Assembly (NCBI GenBank): GCA_047495785.1
Contig: JBLDXI010000085.1
Coordinates: 124,001 to 188,000, forward strand
Length of the DNA: 64,000 bases
Reading direction: 5' to 3'
Source: Lepidodermella squamata
Taxonomy: Eukaryota; Gastrotricha
Shown: positions 11,307-23,672 of the stretch, piece after piece
Numbering within the stretch: position 1 is the stretch's first letter
Layout of the letters: the number at the start of each line of letters is the position of its first letter
Made by a program: the position numbers and the translations under genes
The notes under the pieces: model-generated
Databases searched by the model: none
What the model saw: the letters and a program-made list of their open reading frames with translations, nothing else
Told to the model about the DNA's origin: nothing

Positions 11307-12819
11307 GGTCAGTTTGTGGTTCAGTTGACTGCACTGAGGTGAAAACCTGACCGAAGGAGATCGAATAAGAAATATTGACAGGCACATCCTTGTTGCTGTC
11401 TACGACACTGCGATGGTCGCAGAACAGAGTCAGATCTTTCGTGTTTCCGTCAAACGTGAAGCCGATAAAGTGCCAACGATCGAATTCCGTAGTCGAGCAG
11501 CTCAAAATCTTGACACCTGGATTATAGGTAAAAAAGAACCTCGAATTTTAATTTTAATTTTAATTCCTCAAAACCATACCTCCTGTGTATCGCATAACCA
11601 GTTGCTTCGACGCACCAGTGAAATGTAAGCTGATTTTCCACTGACCGTTTGGGTCGGAAAACATGGCGACTAAGATGCTGGGAGGGAGAGCAAGGGCCTA
11701 TATACACCAGAGGAACAAATTCGAAGACGAAACGGGGCTGTTCCAGCGTGGCCGAATGGTCCAGTAGTCCATAACGGTGTATCAGCGACTGCTTAGATGG
11801 AATCTGCGCTGATATCAGTCAGGTCGGAGTTGAATGGCCAGAATCTGAACTCAACCGGCAAATCGGGAAGGTTGTTTGTAAAACAGAGGCATTTTGGCTG
11901 ATTTTCTTGATTTGAAGTATAAACGCAAACGAACTCATTTCGCATTCAGCCTAAGTGGGGTACAGCTTGACCTCCTAAAAACAATATCCACAAATCGAGT
12001 GAACGAAAAATTCCTATATCTCACCTGCCAGGGCGAAGTGCAAGAGTCTTGTCTGCCGATGCACTTGTACTTCGTTAAATTTGAGTTGAAGCATAATCGC
12101 CGCTGGAAGTAAAGATTCGATAAAATTAGCAGAAGGCCTTTCTTCTGCTTCAACGCTAACCGCCGTGATAGACTTGGAACATTCAGCGTAGTTACCAGCA
12201 AATGTCGATTAGAAAGAATAGGAACCAACCTATTGATTTATAAGGAATAAGAATGTTATTCGCGATGTTATTTCAATTTCATAATTACCGCTGTAGTTCC
12301 AGCCAGCAGGGCATTCAGCATAGCAGCCGGATAGTCCAGTCGAAGTCATTTTGCACTCATGAACTGCCTAATTCGGGACATATAGATTAATCAATTTCCC
12401 AAAGTATAGACTGTTTCTTACCCCTGACAGGCAATCTGCCCGCGAAGTGAACGTAGTATTGAACGCGGCCTAAAGGCGAAAAATACAAAGATTTAGACGC
12501 TCAGAATTTCAGCTTGGAAACATACGCTGGAAGAGCCGTTGGAGCAAGAGGTGGAGCAGCCTTGGAATCTAAGTTCGACATCGGAAAAGCGCACAAATTT
12601 CAGCGACTGGGCGGCGAGACAATCAGCATAATTACTGGCAAAATCTTGCTTAGCTCTAAACGTAGATACATAGAAAGAAATTCGTGAAAAATCTAGAACA
12701 ACAGAAAAGGAGAGAGAAACCATTTCATTTGGTTGTACTGTGTTATTAACAATAATAACAATGCCTTTAAGACGCAGTGGTATATATTTTTTAATTTTAG
12801 CTTGATAATATTTTGATTA

Positions 12820-13075
12820 ATGGTTGGATTGATTGTTAGCGTATAGATAAAGATTTAGGATTCTAATTCCATCTTTTAGAACTTGAAGGGCGATTTCCAC
12901 TGATTTGCTGCTGTTGATGCCGTAATCCTGAAGTAGTTTCACCGCTTCTTTTGTCAGTGAGCCACGGGCGCCAATGTAGAGGCCGCGTACTTCGACCGAT
13001 TCCAGGTCGAAAGCTTCACAATTAAAGTTACTGCACGGTTCATATATTGAACGCTTTTCCAGATCTAAAGTGTTA
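12820..13075 (-). pseudogene. Remnant of a reverse transcriptase C-terminus (retroelement)
   Basis: The minus strand reads ..LESVEVRGLYIGARG.., SLTKEAVKLLQDYGI and a tail ..KDGIRILNLYLYAN. This resembles the C-terminal end of many LINE polyproteins (VPIVVGARGTI..., ..GSARILRKYL). There is no RT core and no poly-A or TSD that I can define, so it is a short relic inside an intron of the pseudogene. The assignment is from memory of the pattern, hence moderate confidence. Confidence 0.45.
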
Positions 13076-14163
13076 CGAGTGTCAATCCGTCTCCGCTGCA
13101 TGACCCGCGGCAAACGTTCCCTAGCAGAAGAACAGAGAGCAGCGGGCTGAGAAAAAATTGGCAAAAATTACAAGGCATAAGTATTTAGTGAATCATTGAA
13201 ATTATTGAATTCAGTACCAAACATCATTTTTATTAAAATTAAAATTATTAAAATTATTTACGAAGTTAATAAAATCAGTTCCGAATCTCGAAGTTCTCCA
13301 TCTTGGGCCAGATTTGGGGAGTCAGAGTCCAACTACGTGTTGCTCTGATGGTCGTTAATATGATAGCATTAACGGCGCTTGGTAGCACGCGATTCTTTCA
13401 ATTGTTTAATGTGGTACGAAAAAAATCACACCCACCATCCCGACCAGCCCCACTATCGCGACCGAGCCCGCAACAAGTAGTTGGACTTTAACACTGCATA
13501 TCGAGACTAAGATGTCCAACACGAATTCAATCCTAACTCTAACCCAGCCCTGACCAGCTATATAACCCACAAAAGAGTTTAGTATTGAATTAAATTTCGT
13601 ATCACCGACAGTTTTTTCAAATTCCAACAGAAAGTGAAATCAACTCACGCCGACTAAGCAGTGGTACCTGTCAATGTAAACATCAGTGCTGAACTCCTAG
13701 AATTGAATCAATATTTTTCCAGTTTTTTGTTGTTGAAATCGGGATTCACCGTTGAAGCGGAAAAAGCCGCAGCGTTTGAATTTGGTCTGTGATTCGGAAA
13801 GACCGGTAGCTATCAGTAACAGCAGCACCGAAGACAGATTCCGCGAGCAAATTATTTTTAACCAATCTAACAATGAAAAGTATTGGTTACCGAAAAGAGT
13901 AGATCTGCTATTAAATGAAATGTAATGAATTTTGTTTACGATTTTACAGCGCATTTTGAGCTCGTGCACGAGCTGTTGCTTTAAAAAAACCTATAAATGA
14001 AAAATAACAGGATGTTCACTCACTTCAGAGCGTAAAAATGTGAGCGAAATAATGATGAAAAAATGATTCGGCTGGAATCTCGTATACATAGATCTATTGC
14101 CGACGATAGATCACGTTAGGTCATTTTTTTGTTATATTTCCGGGGGAAAAATCTTAAAAATAA

Positions 14164-14313
14164 CGTAAGCTAAAGTTTACCCAAGATCTAAACAAAACTT
14201 CGAAACGAAAAATATGTCACTTGACCCTTTTTTCGCGACACCGACGAGATTAGATCTTGGGTAAACTTTAGCTTACGGTGTGGCGAAAAAAGGGTCAAGT
14301 GACATATTTTTCG
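14164..14313. repeat. Interleaved inverted repeats A-B-A'-B'
   Basis: A (14164-14191) pairs perfectly with A' (14250-14277), 28 nt. B (14206-14242) pairs with B' (14277-14313), 37 nt with one mismatch. The order A, B, A', B' is that of a pseudoknot, not of a simple hairpin. Confidence 0.9.
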
Positions 14314-14388
14314 GAAATCGTTTTTATGATGAATTCTTAATAATGTTGATACGGCAGTGTGCGACTTTCAGGGGGATGGGGGGATCTT

Positions 14389-14411
14389 CCCCCCCCCCCC
14401 CCCCCCCCCCC
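14389..14411 (+). repeat. Poly-C tract
   Basis: About 23 consecutive C preceded by G runs. Length is likely unstable in replication and sequencing. Confidence 0.9.
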
Positions 14412-15460
14412 AGCTCGGCCGGGCCAGACGACAAAATGAGAATTTATCCCCCAATTTCGTCAATTTTGAAAGGTTCTGGAGCGTGTTTCAGTGGAAAATC
14501 TTCAAAATTTTCTCGTTTCGCTCGGTTATTCGCCAAAATAACTAGTAATTTTGGCAAATAAAGCAACAATTTTTTTTTCCATCCCTGGCAGCTCGGGGAT
14601 CCAAGATCACACCCTGATTGATACGGCCGATGGAATGGTGACCTCCGTTTCTCAAAATACCCTTCAGAAATCAAATGCAAATTTCAGCCGAATCACAAAA
14701 CCTTTACACCAAAATGATGGCATCAGCCTTCTGTATCGAACTGTGTAACAAATTTCATCGCGAAATCATAAAATAATCATGCTGGAAACTAATTAAAAAT
14801 GAGCAAATTTATTGAATTCGAGTTTTACATTTTTTTTCTAGTGTGTGATGCATTGTTGCGTCATCGTTTTTTGGATGCGTACTTTGGATAACGGTGCCAA
14901 GTACACCTTATCTCACGCGGAAGCAATTTTCACGTGGAACGAACCATGCCATCGTATTTCTCGCCCCGTAATACCGCCGGGTTCCAAGCCATGAGAAAAA
15001 ATACCAGATCAATTTAGAATAACCGCGTAAGTAGTAGTTTTCAGTCTTGATGCGATCTTTTTGCACAAATTATGAATCATCACCATGCAAAAAATGCAGC
15101 GATGATTCATAATTATTAGCTGTTGTTCGCACTAAGGTCTGCAACGGCGTGGTCCAACGTTAGTTCGTCAAATTCGTAATTCGGGTTCTATTTCGTTGCG
15201 AGAAGTCTGAGCTGCAAGAAAAACACGTCTGAAGTTGTATACTGTATACGGACGACAACTTTATTCCAAATAGAAATGAACCAGAAGCTCATAAATCTAG
15301 AAATCTGGGTGCGTTAGCGTTAGCTAGATAAACTCTTGGAACACAGCTCTGCCATAGATACTATTGTTATAGCAAAAAGGTTCAGCGTTCAGCAAAGATA
15401 ATAGATAAATGAGTTATGAAGAGAGAAAACTGCATAACAGTGGCGATAGATGACCATATG

Positions 15461-18400
15461 TTAGACCGCAAGAACCGGCGAGAAAGCAGCGCAGTTCAAC
15501 TCGAGGCGTCGCATTTCTTCTTCAGGGAGCACTCGGCCGACAATGCTCAGGCAATTCATCTGACCGACGAACAGGTCATCAAATGGATTACTGGAAAGCA
15601 GGAAAATAAGGGATTACAAGGAAATTGAAAGTTAATTATGAATTTATTTGACTTTTTCAGTCCAGATTAATTCTTGCGCTCTCACGAAATTTCAGGTCTC
15701 GAAGCGGTTACGTGGAATTATCGATGAATATTCACTCTTTAAGTAATAAATGACCGAGAACAAGTCAACAACGGGGTTTGGCTTATTTTCTGTATTTTCC
15801 AGTGAATGGCAAAACGTGTGTTGGCTTGAAAAAGAACGATTCTAGAATTCCTAGGTGTCTTTTCTCTTGAGGATTTCGAATTTTCAAGTTTTAGACCTCT
15901 AGGATGAGAAACATTGAAACACGGAAAACCCCAGAAGTGCCCTATAAAGTGTCATTGATTCAGGTTGACCCAGAGACGCTAGCTTGATCCCAACAAAATT
16001 TTCTGCGATTGAATATTAAAATTTTCTGAGATATTGCCTGACGATGGCCACTTTGTGGCCGAAACGTCGCATGAATCTTTAACAACTTGTTGAATAAAAT
16101 GACTCGAAACTTGCATAAGTACCCTACAAATTTTGCGTTTAATTACACCGAGTCAAAATGTCTGAATCGATACCAACATCTATCGGTTCGGTACTCAGTT
16201 GTAATGGAAACTCGAATATTTTTCAAAATTAGAAATTGCCAATCCTAAACTTTGAAGCCCATTTTCTCTGCAACCCTGATGAATATCAACCTATTTTATA
16301 TACCGATCGACTTCTCGTTTATTGATCTTGAAAGCGGCAATCTCACGATGTCAAACTTTTCGCCAGACCCCACTTTTCACTTATTTCGGTCAAATATAAG
16401 ACAAGTTCGAACACACCTTCCAAGATAGAATTGCTTAATCCTCGTGCGAGCGGTTTCTCCAGCCGTAATTGTAGTGTTAGCATACCGCCCGTCACAGCCA
16501 ACAGATATCACCTTGCTGATTGAATTATAGGAGATTGAAAAGAAATGAGGTGACTTGAGCCCGGCGGAATTCGTGGCAGAATTCGGATCTGACAGACCTT
16601 TACAATCGGCTACAAGATTAGCCGCTCCGCCGTAACCGCTGAATACCATCTGGTCCTCGCTTGACAGCAGAATTTGCAGGTCAACATCTAAAGAAGTCTG
16701 GTTATAGAATAGAATGACCTGGCCATTTTGGGGTGAGCGCGCGAAGAAACTGATCGTGAAATCTGCGGCGCCAAAATCGAGCTTTTCTCCTGACATTTGA
16801 ATAGGATTCGAATTGCTTGTTGAAAGTGACGAAGGCAGTTCGTAAAACACGTTGTAAAATGATTCAGGCATTGTTGGAACAGACACATTGCTAGGCGGTG
16901 GTATGATATCACTGAGATTCTCGAACAGAGGCCAATACGCAATGTGGCCACTCACAATCTCGCCGACATTGCTCGGCACCAGAATGCTATTGGATAGATG
17001 CTGGTAGCACTTCCTTCGAAGTTGCCTCAACTGCCCACCAGTCAGCGCCGCGTTGTACAACACGTAGCAAGAAAAGTAGCGGTCAGTTTGTGGTTCAGTT
17101 GACTGTCTTTTCTTCTTGAGGTGAAAACCTGACCGAAGGAGATCGAATAAGAAATATTGACAGGCACATCCTTGTTGCTATCTACGACGCTGCGATGGTC
17201 GCAGAACAGAGTCAGATCTTTTGTTGCTCCATCAAACGTGAAGCCGATAAAGTGCCAACGATCGAATTCCGTAGTCGAGCAGCTCATCAGGTTGACACCT
17301 GTGAGGTAAAAGTTAATTGGGCAGATAGTGATGATTTTGGTTTGAAATTGATGCAAATCCTTTGTAAGCCATACCTCCGGTGTATTGCATAACGAATTGC
17401 TTTGTAGCACCAGTAAAATACAAGCTGATTAGCGACAGGCCATCCGCGTCAGAGAAACTTGCTACTAAAATGCCGGGCTGAGGGTTGAGGGTCTATAGCA
17501 GAATGGAAACATTTCAAAAAGAGAAAACAGTTTCCATTTGTAACCTTACCTTTGCTTGCTCTGTGGTTATGACTTTGACGTAGACAGCTAACGTGATGCT
17601 ATTACCAATGGTCAGTGGCGATTGGGACAGCGAGGCGACTTTGTCATTGTCACCTGCCATAGACAGGGACGTCCCAGGGTGACCGAATGGTCCCTTAGTC
17701 CATAACGGTGTATCAACGACTGCTTTGATGGCATCTGCGCTGATATCAGTCAGGCCGGAGTTGAATGGCCAGAATCTGAACTCAACCGGCAAACCGGGAA
17801 GGTTTTCTGTAAAACAGAGGAATTTCGGCTGATTTTCTTGATTTGGAGTTGAAACAAACTTATTTCGCATTCAGCCTGGGTGGGGTACAGCTTGACCTCC
17901 TAAAAAAAATATTGACAAATCGAGCAATGTCTCACCTGCCAGGGCGAAGAACATGAGTCTTGTTTGCCGATACACTTGTACTGCGTTGTATTTTCGTTGA
18001 AGCAAAGTCGCCGCTGAAATTAAAGATTCAATTAGAATAAGACCTTGCTACTGCTTATTAGGTACTCACCGCCATAGTCGGTTGAGAACATTCAACATAG
18101 TTACTAGCAAACGTTGAATTGGACGAATAGGAACCAACCTATTGAATCATGATGAGTATGAAACTCATTTGCAATATTTTTATTTGATACCGCTGTAGTA
18201 CCAGCAGGGCATTCAGCATAGCAGCCGGATAGCCCCGTCGAAGTCATTTTGCACTCATGAACTGCCTAATTCGGGACATATAGATTAATCCATTTCCCAG
18301 TGTATAGACTGCTGTTTCTTACCCCGGACAGGCAATCTGCCTGCGAAGGGAATGTAGCGTTGAACGTGGCCTGAAGGCAAAAACATCCAAGGCTGAGATT

Positions 18401-19764
18401 TTAGGAAGCTTGAGATCAAAAACACACGCTCATTGAGCCATTTGAGCAAGCCGAGGCGAAGCAGCCTTGAAATTTCAGATCAGCGTCGAAGCAACGCACG
18501 AATTTTGGTGACTGCGCAGCGAGACAATCGGCGTAATTGCCAGCAAAGTCTTGCTTTGATCTAAACGTAGAAACCTAGGAAGAAATCGTAAACAAATGTC
18601 GTCAGAAAAATTAAGTCTAACGAGTGTCAATCCGTTCCCGCTGCATGATCCGCGACAAACGTTCCCGTTAGCAGAAGAACAAAGCGCAGCAGGCTGATGA
18701 TCTTAATTTAAGAAAATTTCAACTCACGCCGACCAAGCAGTGGTACTTATCAATGTAAACACCAGAGCTGAATTCCTAGATTTGAATCAGTATTTTTCCA
18801 GTTTCATGTTGTGGTAATCGAGTTTCACCTGAGTAGCCGAGGTTGCGTTGCAAGGCGTCGATTGGTATCCTAAGAAAGACCGATCGCTTGCCAGAAAACA
18901 GCGTTGATGCGGCTTGAAATCGCCCTCATTTCTGACAACTGTTCAGCAAAGGTTGTTTCTAGTATTTTTCGAAAAAGCCAACTAACTGTTCTGCCCATTC
19001 AAACAAGCCTGCAGCGTCGCAATTCTTCGTACACTTGTCTGTGAAAAAAAGAATTAAAATGTGAGATTTATAAGATCGGCTTTTGCTTCAAGCTTCAAAA
19101 ACTAACTCCGCCATTTGGGCAAGTTCCATTGAATGGGATGCAACTTTTCTCGCCGTTTTTGTCGCATAACACGGCCCCGAGCAGAGTCTGCAGAAAAAGA
19201 TTTACTCGGATATCATACGATGAAGTAACTCATAGACAAACCATATAACCCTTGATAGCCGTTCTGCAATCTTCGTACTTGCAATCTTCGATTTGAACAG
19301 CTTGCCAATGTACTCAAAGGTCTAGCGAGAATCGATCTTAAGAGAGGTGAAGGAGATCTAGAAAATCCGTACCAGAACTTCATCGGACGAACAGCCCATG
19401 TTTCTTGGGATGCAGCGCATGCTGATTTGCTTGAAGTTGAAACAGCTTCGAGTTGACTGAAATATTTATCAAATTAACGCGAAACAACTGTACAATTCAA
19501 TTCACTCACGCCTTCGGTACAGCTGTCATAACTATTGAGAAGATTTCCAAGCTGTAGAATCGTTGAACAATTAAAGAAGATTTAATCAAGGCTGGATTTG
19601 AGCAACATTTAGCTAACCTGAACTTCTTCGAAAAACGAGCAGTTTTCCTTACAGCCCATGAAGTCGTCGTTGAAGCGGGAGAAGCAGCGTCTGAATTGTT
19701 TCTGTGATTCACAAAGGCTAGCCGCTATCAGCAACAGCGGTAATGATTTCCAAGCGAAAAGCAT
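15461..19764 (-). CDS. Secreted protein: repeated four-Cys modules plus two LamG/ConA-like domains (one frameshift)
   Basis: About 20 short exons on the minus strand. Exon 1 (19764-19618, 49 codons) is a signal peptide plus a module start (FRRCFSRFNDDFMGCKENC); exon 2 (19551-19510) is 14 codons. Exons then alternate between three-Cys type (e.g. LCDKNGEKSCIPFNGTC) and one-Cys type (e.g. EFSSGVYIDKYHCLVG), nearly all phase 0. From about 17845 the sequence becomes LamG-like: one domain (RFWPFNSGLTD.., LWTKGPFGHPGTSLSMAGDN, ITLAVYVKV), then a second (YWPLFENLSD.., LDFGAADFTISFFARSP). The last exon, after an 800-bp intron, ends ..GQMNCLSIVGRVLPEEEMR... Near 17107-17117, 11 nt replace the 3 nt of the duplicate, shifting frame unless an implausible 26-nt intron is used. 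One B-type exon near 17880 also has an unclear junction. Probably an extracellular glycan- or matrix-binding protein. Confidence 0.75.
16033..16085 (+). other. Hammerhead-core-like motif in an intron
   Basis: CTGACGA is followed by a GGCCAC/GTGGCC stem with a TTT loop and then GAAAC. This is the CUGANGA-stem II-GAAA core of hammerhead ribozymes, known from Penelope-like and related retroelements. Stems I and III could not be established by eye. Confidence 0.35.
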
Positions 19765-21444
19765 TGCTTCGGCAATTTTAATATATATATTAATAAATTC
19801 TCAAAATGAAAAATTGATTAACCGATAAGAGATGTTTTCATATGAAATGAAATGAGCGAGTTGTTGCTTACGATATTCGTTATTTTGCATTTTCAACGCG
19901 TGCTCAAGCGTTTCTTTTCAACTGGAATTGTAGCTCGCGTGCCTTTAAAAATTTTGAATGGAGAAAAAACTTGTTTTTGACTATTTTCCTATTGCGAAAA
20001 GGTTCGCTCTAGAGCGAAAAGCTGAGCGTGGACGAAAAACGTATGCAAAAAGATTCGGCTGGAATCCCTGGGATGAAGGCCAGGAAATCTTCTTGCTATA
20101 TATTTCGGGTTAAAAAGGTCGAGACAAGAAAATGAAGAAGAATTTAATGTCACAAATTCCTAGACCATGGAGAATTTTATTCTTAGAAGAAAATTCTTCT
20201 GACTCTTGCAATAGTAAGCGACCTGCAATAAATTGTTTGGGGCGCGACAATTGGGGATAAATTGTTTATCGCATTGGCCTGAGCACGACGGAAAACAATG
20301 GGAACCAGCGCTCGGGCCTCCGGAATCGGGTGGCCGGGCTTGGGCATTCCTACAACTAGCAAGCGCCTAACATAGCCATTGTTCCCATTGTTCTCCGCGG
20401 TGCTCGGGCTGACGCCTTGAGTAGTGACACCGTGAGTGGTGCAGCGGAATTTGTTGAAATTCGTTTAATTTGTGATTAACGTCGCACACGGGCACGTTTG
20501 GATCGGCCCGAGCGCGGACTGGTAAAGTGCTGTTCCCCATCCAGTGTTTGGGATTTGATTGATTTTGATTTTGGGACTAAATCTTTGCGCTGTAAAATCA
20601 AATCTTTTCCTCAAAATCAAATCGTCTAGATCCGAAATCAAATCTTTAAAATCAAATCGCCTGGAACCGAAATCAAATCTTCAAAATCAAATCACAATTT
20701 CGGCAAATCTCTCAAAATCTTGGAAGAATTCTTCTCTGAATTTGTTCACGTCGTAAGCTCAATGACACGGTTTTTAGAACATGTGGTAGTAATTTTGAAT
20801 TTAAAAGTGTATCGAGTTGAAAACGGCGAAATTCCCTGGTTCAAATGAATATTGGTCATCATTTTTACATAGAAAAATGGTGTACAATAGGTGTGTTTGC
20901 AGTATTAATTGGAGACCTGATTAGGACTACAAAATCATGGGCAAAATCTTTGAAAAGCTGAATCAAATCTTTGCGCAAAAATCAAATCAAAGCATTTCAA
21001 ATCAAATCCTTTGAAATCAAATCGCGTAAAAATGACCCCAAAATCAATCAATCAAAATCAAATCAATCAAATCCTAAACACTGTCCCCATCGCTTACGGG
21101 CCGGATATAAATTTTTGGAGTTTTTATGGAAAACTGAATAGTGCGCTTCACTGTTGCCTTCAATCCATTTTCAAAGCTATTCCTCTACTTCGAATGTTTT
21201 GAAATTATCCTTGTCAATTATTATCCTAATTTCTGTGGAGTTTGTTTTCCCTGTGAAATTGAATGAATAGACAGGCGTGCTAGCAAATCGTGTTTTTGTT
21301 ATCATGAGTCAAAAAGGGCAAATACCCACGCGTTTTGAGGGATTTTGCGGACGAAAACAAGCGATGCGCCACGCGCCCGGGTGCATTTTAAACGCGGCCG
21401 TTATACTTTTTGCGTCATTCTTCTATTTATCAATCGACTGTATA
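19765..21444. other. Intergenic region with AAATCAAATC-type degenerate repeats
   Basis: It separates two divergently transcribed module genes. At 20585-20700 and 20945-21085 there are many degenerate copies of AAATCAAATC, bracketing an unrelated 240-bp stretch. No gene was recognised. Confidence 0.6.
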
Positions 21445-23244
21445 ATGAGAAGTTTATCTTCTTATTATTACGTTTTATGGCTGATTTTGGTTTCAAGCGG
21501 CGTCAACTGCCAATGGAGGCGCTGTCTTTCGCTGCTCGACAATTCCTTCAGCAGTTGTTCGACATCTTGCGACCTAACCACTGATTATCAGGTATTTCCG
21601 TTAAAATTTTTCCTAATTGTTTTATTTTTAATTTTACTTATTTTCAAGTCTGGAAGCAGCTTCACTTCATGGGAGTTGTGCCGCAGTGGGGTGAGAAATT
21701 CAAAGCTGTAATTATAACTTGATTTTTCTTGAATTTTTGCCCGCCTTATAGAACGCTCGGATGTGCTACAAATACGCAGCTCTAATTCCAAGTTGCCGGC
21801 CCGGAATTATTCCTTGCAAAGCTCCAGAGGAAATACCAGTATGTCAATTTTATCTATGATTCCCTCCTTGAAATTCTATTTTATCCGAACAGTTCCAGCC
21901 ATTCTATTCCATGTCGCTGCTACGATCGAGTTTGCTGACCTGCGAGACCGATCGAATGAATTTTTCGGTGAAATTTCTTCCTCTGTAGATAAGTTCTGAA
22001 GTTTCATGTATTCCTCTCTATTAGAATCAAAAGTTCAAGCAGTGCAAGGCGAATGGCACCCTGGTGACGTGTGTTCCAATGGCTCAGAAGTGCCCGAATA
22101 TTTCGGTAATTTACAAGAAATTGTAGCTCGAAAGCTGTAATTTTGGGCTTAATTTTCCTTAGACCACTGACAGCTTACATTTCAATAATCTTGCAACATG
22201 CGTCGATGGGCAAAGTAGGGAATTACTCATGGCCCAGATTTCTGCTTATTTCTATTCTCGCCTTATAGTTCAAGTACCTGATACCGAAAAGCCTCACGTC
22301 CGCTGTTTCAGCAATCCGGATCGAGCTTTTGCTGGCTGCCGTCTCAGCTCAACTGGCTGCTTGGCCAGCAACGAAACACAAGAATCTGCTCCTAAGCCCT
22401 ATCTCGATCAGGCTAGCTGTCTTCGAGGCGTGAGTTGATCCCAGCATTGCCGCCTTCATTTCATTCGATCCTCAATTTCAGGCGGCAGCTCTATGTGATT
22501 CTAATGGAACAAAGAGTTGCGTAGGACGAGCTTGTCCAACAGGATCTAACAGGGTATAACCCTTGTTGTAATTCTTACCAGAAAGCTGAAGTCTTTCTTT
22601 TTCGATTCAAGGTCAAAATTTACGCCAATTCGACTTCATTTCCAAACAATTATGCTGATTGCTTATCGGATCTAAATTCAAATTCGGTTTGTTTTACTTT
22701 TTTGTATTCACATAAAAAGGAAGTTTCCCCTAGATTTTTTAGTTTTTCTTTGTTTGGAACTTCTACCTTTGCCCTCTAGACTGCCTATTCACGCTGCCTC
22801 GGGCCGAAGGGGGTGGTTAAGTGTCGATCAACCGCCTGTCTAGCCGGTGAGAAGCCGTACCCAACGAAGAACTATACAAGCGAATCCGCGTGCCAGAATG
22901 CCGTCAAGACGATAACGTTCCACATGATTGGCGGCGGGCGTTCGCAAGCTGTCAACTATTGCGCAGGATTAGGCGGACTTCTTGTGACAATCAAGACAGC
23001 AGAAGATCTAGCTACGGTTCAGGCACTGAAAGGCGGTGTTACATCGTCTCAGATTGGGCTCGACAACGTGCCTGGTGACTGGACGTGGGCCGATGGTACG
23101 CCCTACGCTAATTTTCCGCCCTGGGATAACAACCAACCGAATGACGGCCCGAATGCGTTTGTCTTGATTTACAACCAAGGAGTTTTGGTCGACCTCGGCT
23201 CTGTTGGTGGTGCTAGTTCATTCCTGTGCGAGACTTACAGCTGA
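21445..23244 (+). CDS. Secreted four-Cys module protein with C-terminal C-type lectin domain
   Basis: Ten exons, all GT/AG and in frame, giving about 418 aa: 21445-21591, 21649-21690, 21752-21838, 21893-21967, 22025-22105, 22163-22214, 22269-22429, 22482-22553, 22612-22686, 22780-23244. Exon 1 carries a signal peptide (..LWLILVSSGVNC) and the first module (RRCLSLLDNSFSSCSTSC). Exons alternate between three-Cys and one-Cys types, as in the LamG gene and the astacins. Exons 1 and 2 have exactly the lengths (147 and 42 nt) of those of the LamG gene. The last exon is a CTLD: CQNAVKTITFHM.., DWTWADGTPYANFPPWD, ..FLCETYS. The calcium-site motifs are not canonical, so sugar binding is uncertain. Confidence 0.9.
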
Positions 23245-23672
23245 TTTCGAGCGAAAAATGAAATTAAATTACTGCTGACTTCATTTAGGAAATAAGTGCT
23301 GTTTATTAGGCTCTATGTTGAACGCATCTGATGTCTGATAAGCTTTAGTATGTTACCTTCCCGTTCGGTTAAATGAAGTAAGAACTTGCGTAAGAATTGA
23401 AATAAATGTTGGGCAGGAGATTTTTTTCCAAGGCGTAGCTTATATTGGAAAGTCGCAAGCAGTGAAATCGACTATACCCAAAAATGCCAAAATGCCAGGA
23501 ACAACGAAATGAAGGAAGTAGGACCGAAGCGAAGGGCAGGGCTTACAGATTTTTCCAAAACTGGCGGAAAAGGTTTATTCCCAATAAATATCATCTCTTT
23601 CCTTATAGATTAACACAGTTTAAAGGTTCAAGAGGCAATAAAAGCCGAAGCTCTTTCTATAGATTCACGGGT
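23245..23672. other. Convergent 3' spacer
   Basis: Lies between the lectin gene (+) and the SGNH gene (-). AATAAA-like signals are present (for example near 23400); nothing else was recognised. Confidence 0.5.

Larger units (their letters stand above)
10641..13870 (-). pseudogene. Scrambled duplicate of the Cys-module/LamG gene
   Basis: Exons match the gene at 15461-19764 in order: first exon (leader core SSVLLLLIATGLSESQ), module exons between 13693 and 11990, LamG-like exons 11.9-11.3 kb, last exon 10790-10641 (..GQMNCMSIVGRVVPEEEM..). It is broken in several ways. The start ATG is replaced by ATT. A deletion joins exon 1 to a later intron, removing several module exons. A 2-nt deletion near 13120 shifts frame in a module exon. 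A conserved Cys is Phe in the exon near 12600. A TAG lies near 11960. A 48-bp palindrome at 11259-11306 introduces a stop, and an inverted piece carrying exon 2 sits at 11103-11205. A reverse-transcriptase remnant lies in an intron (12820-13075). Confidence 0.85.
13880..15460. other. Non-coding spacer between the LamG pair with structured repeats
   Basis: No gene. It holds the interleaved inverted repeats (14164-14313), a run of about 23 C (14389-14411), and a dispersed-repeat copy (about 14462-14614, related to 1003-1095 and 38733-38820). Nothing was recognised in 14620-15430. Confidence 0.6.

Noticed and set aside
17850-17950. Micro-introns of 23-29 nt in the LamG genes
   Set aside because: They would repair the frame near 17880 and 17110, but every confirmed intron in the window is about 40 nt or longer. 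Exon skipping or frameshift is more likely.
20585-21085. CRISPR-like array from AAATCAAATC words
   Set aside because: Units are degenerate, spacing is irregular and the host is an animal; it is low-complexity repeat DNA.
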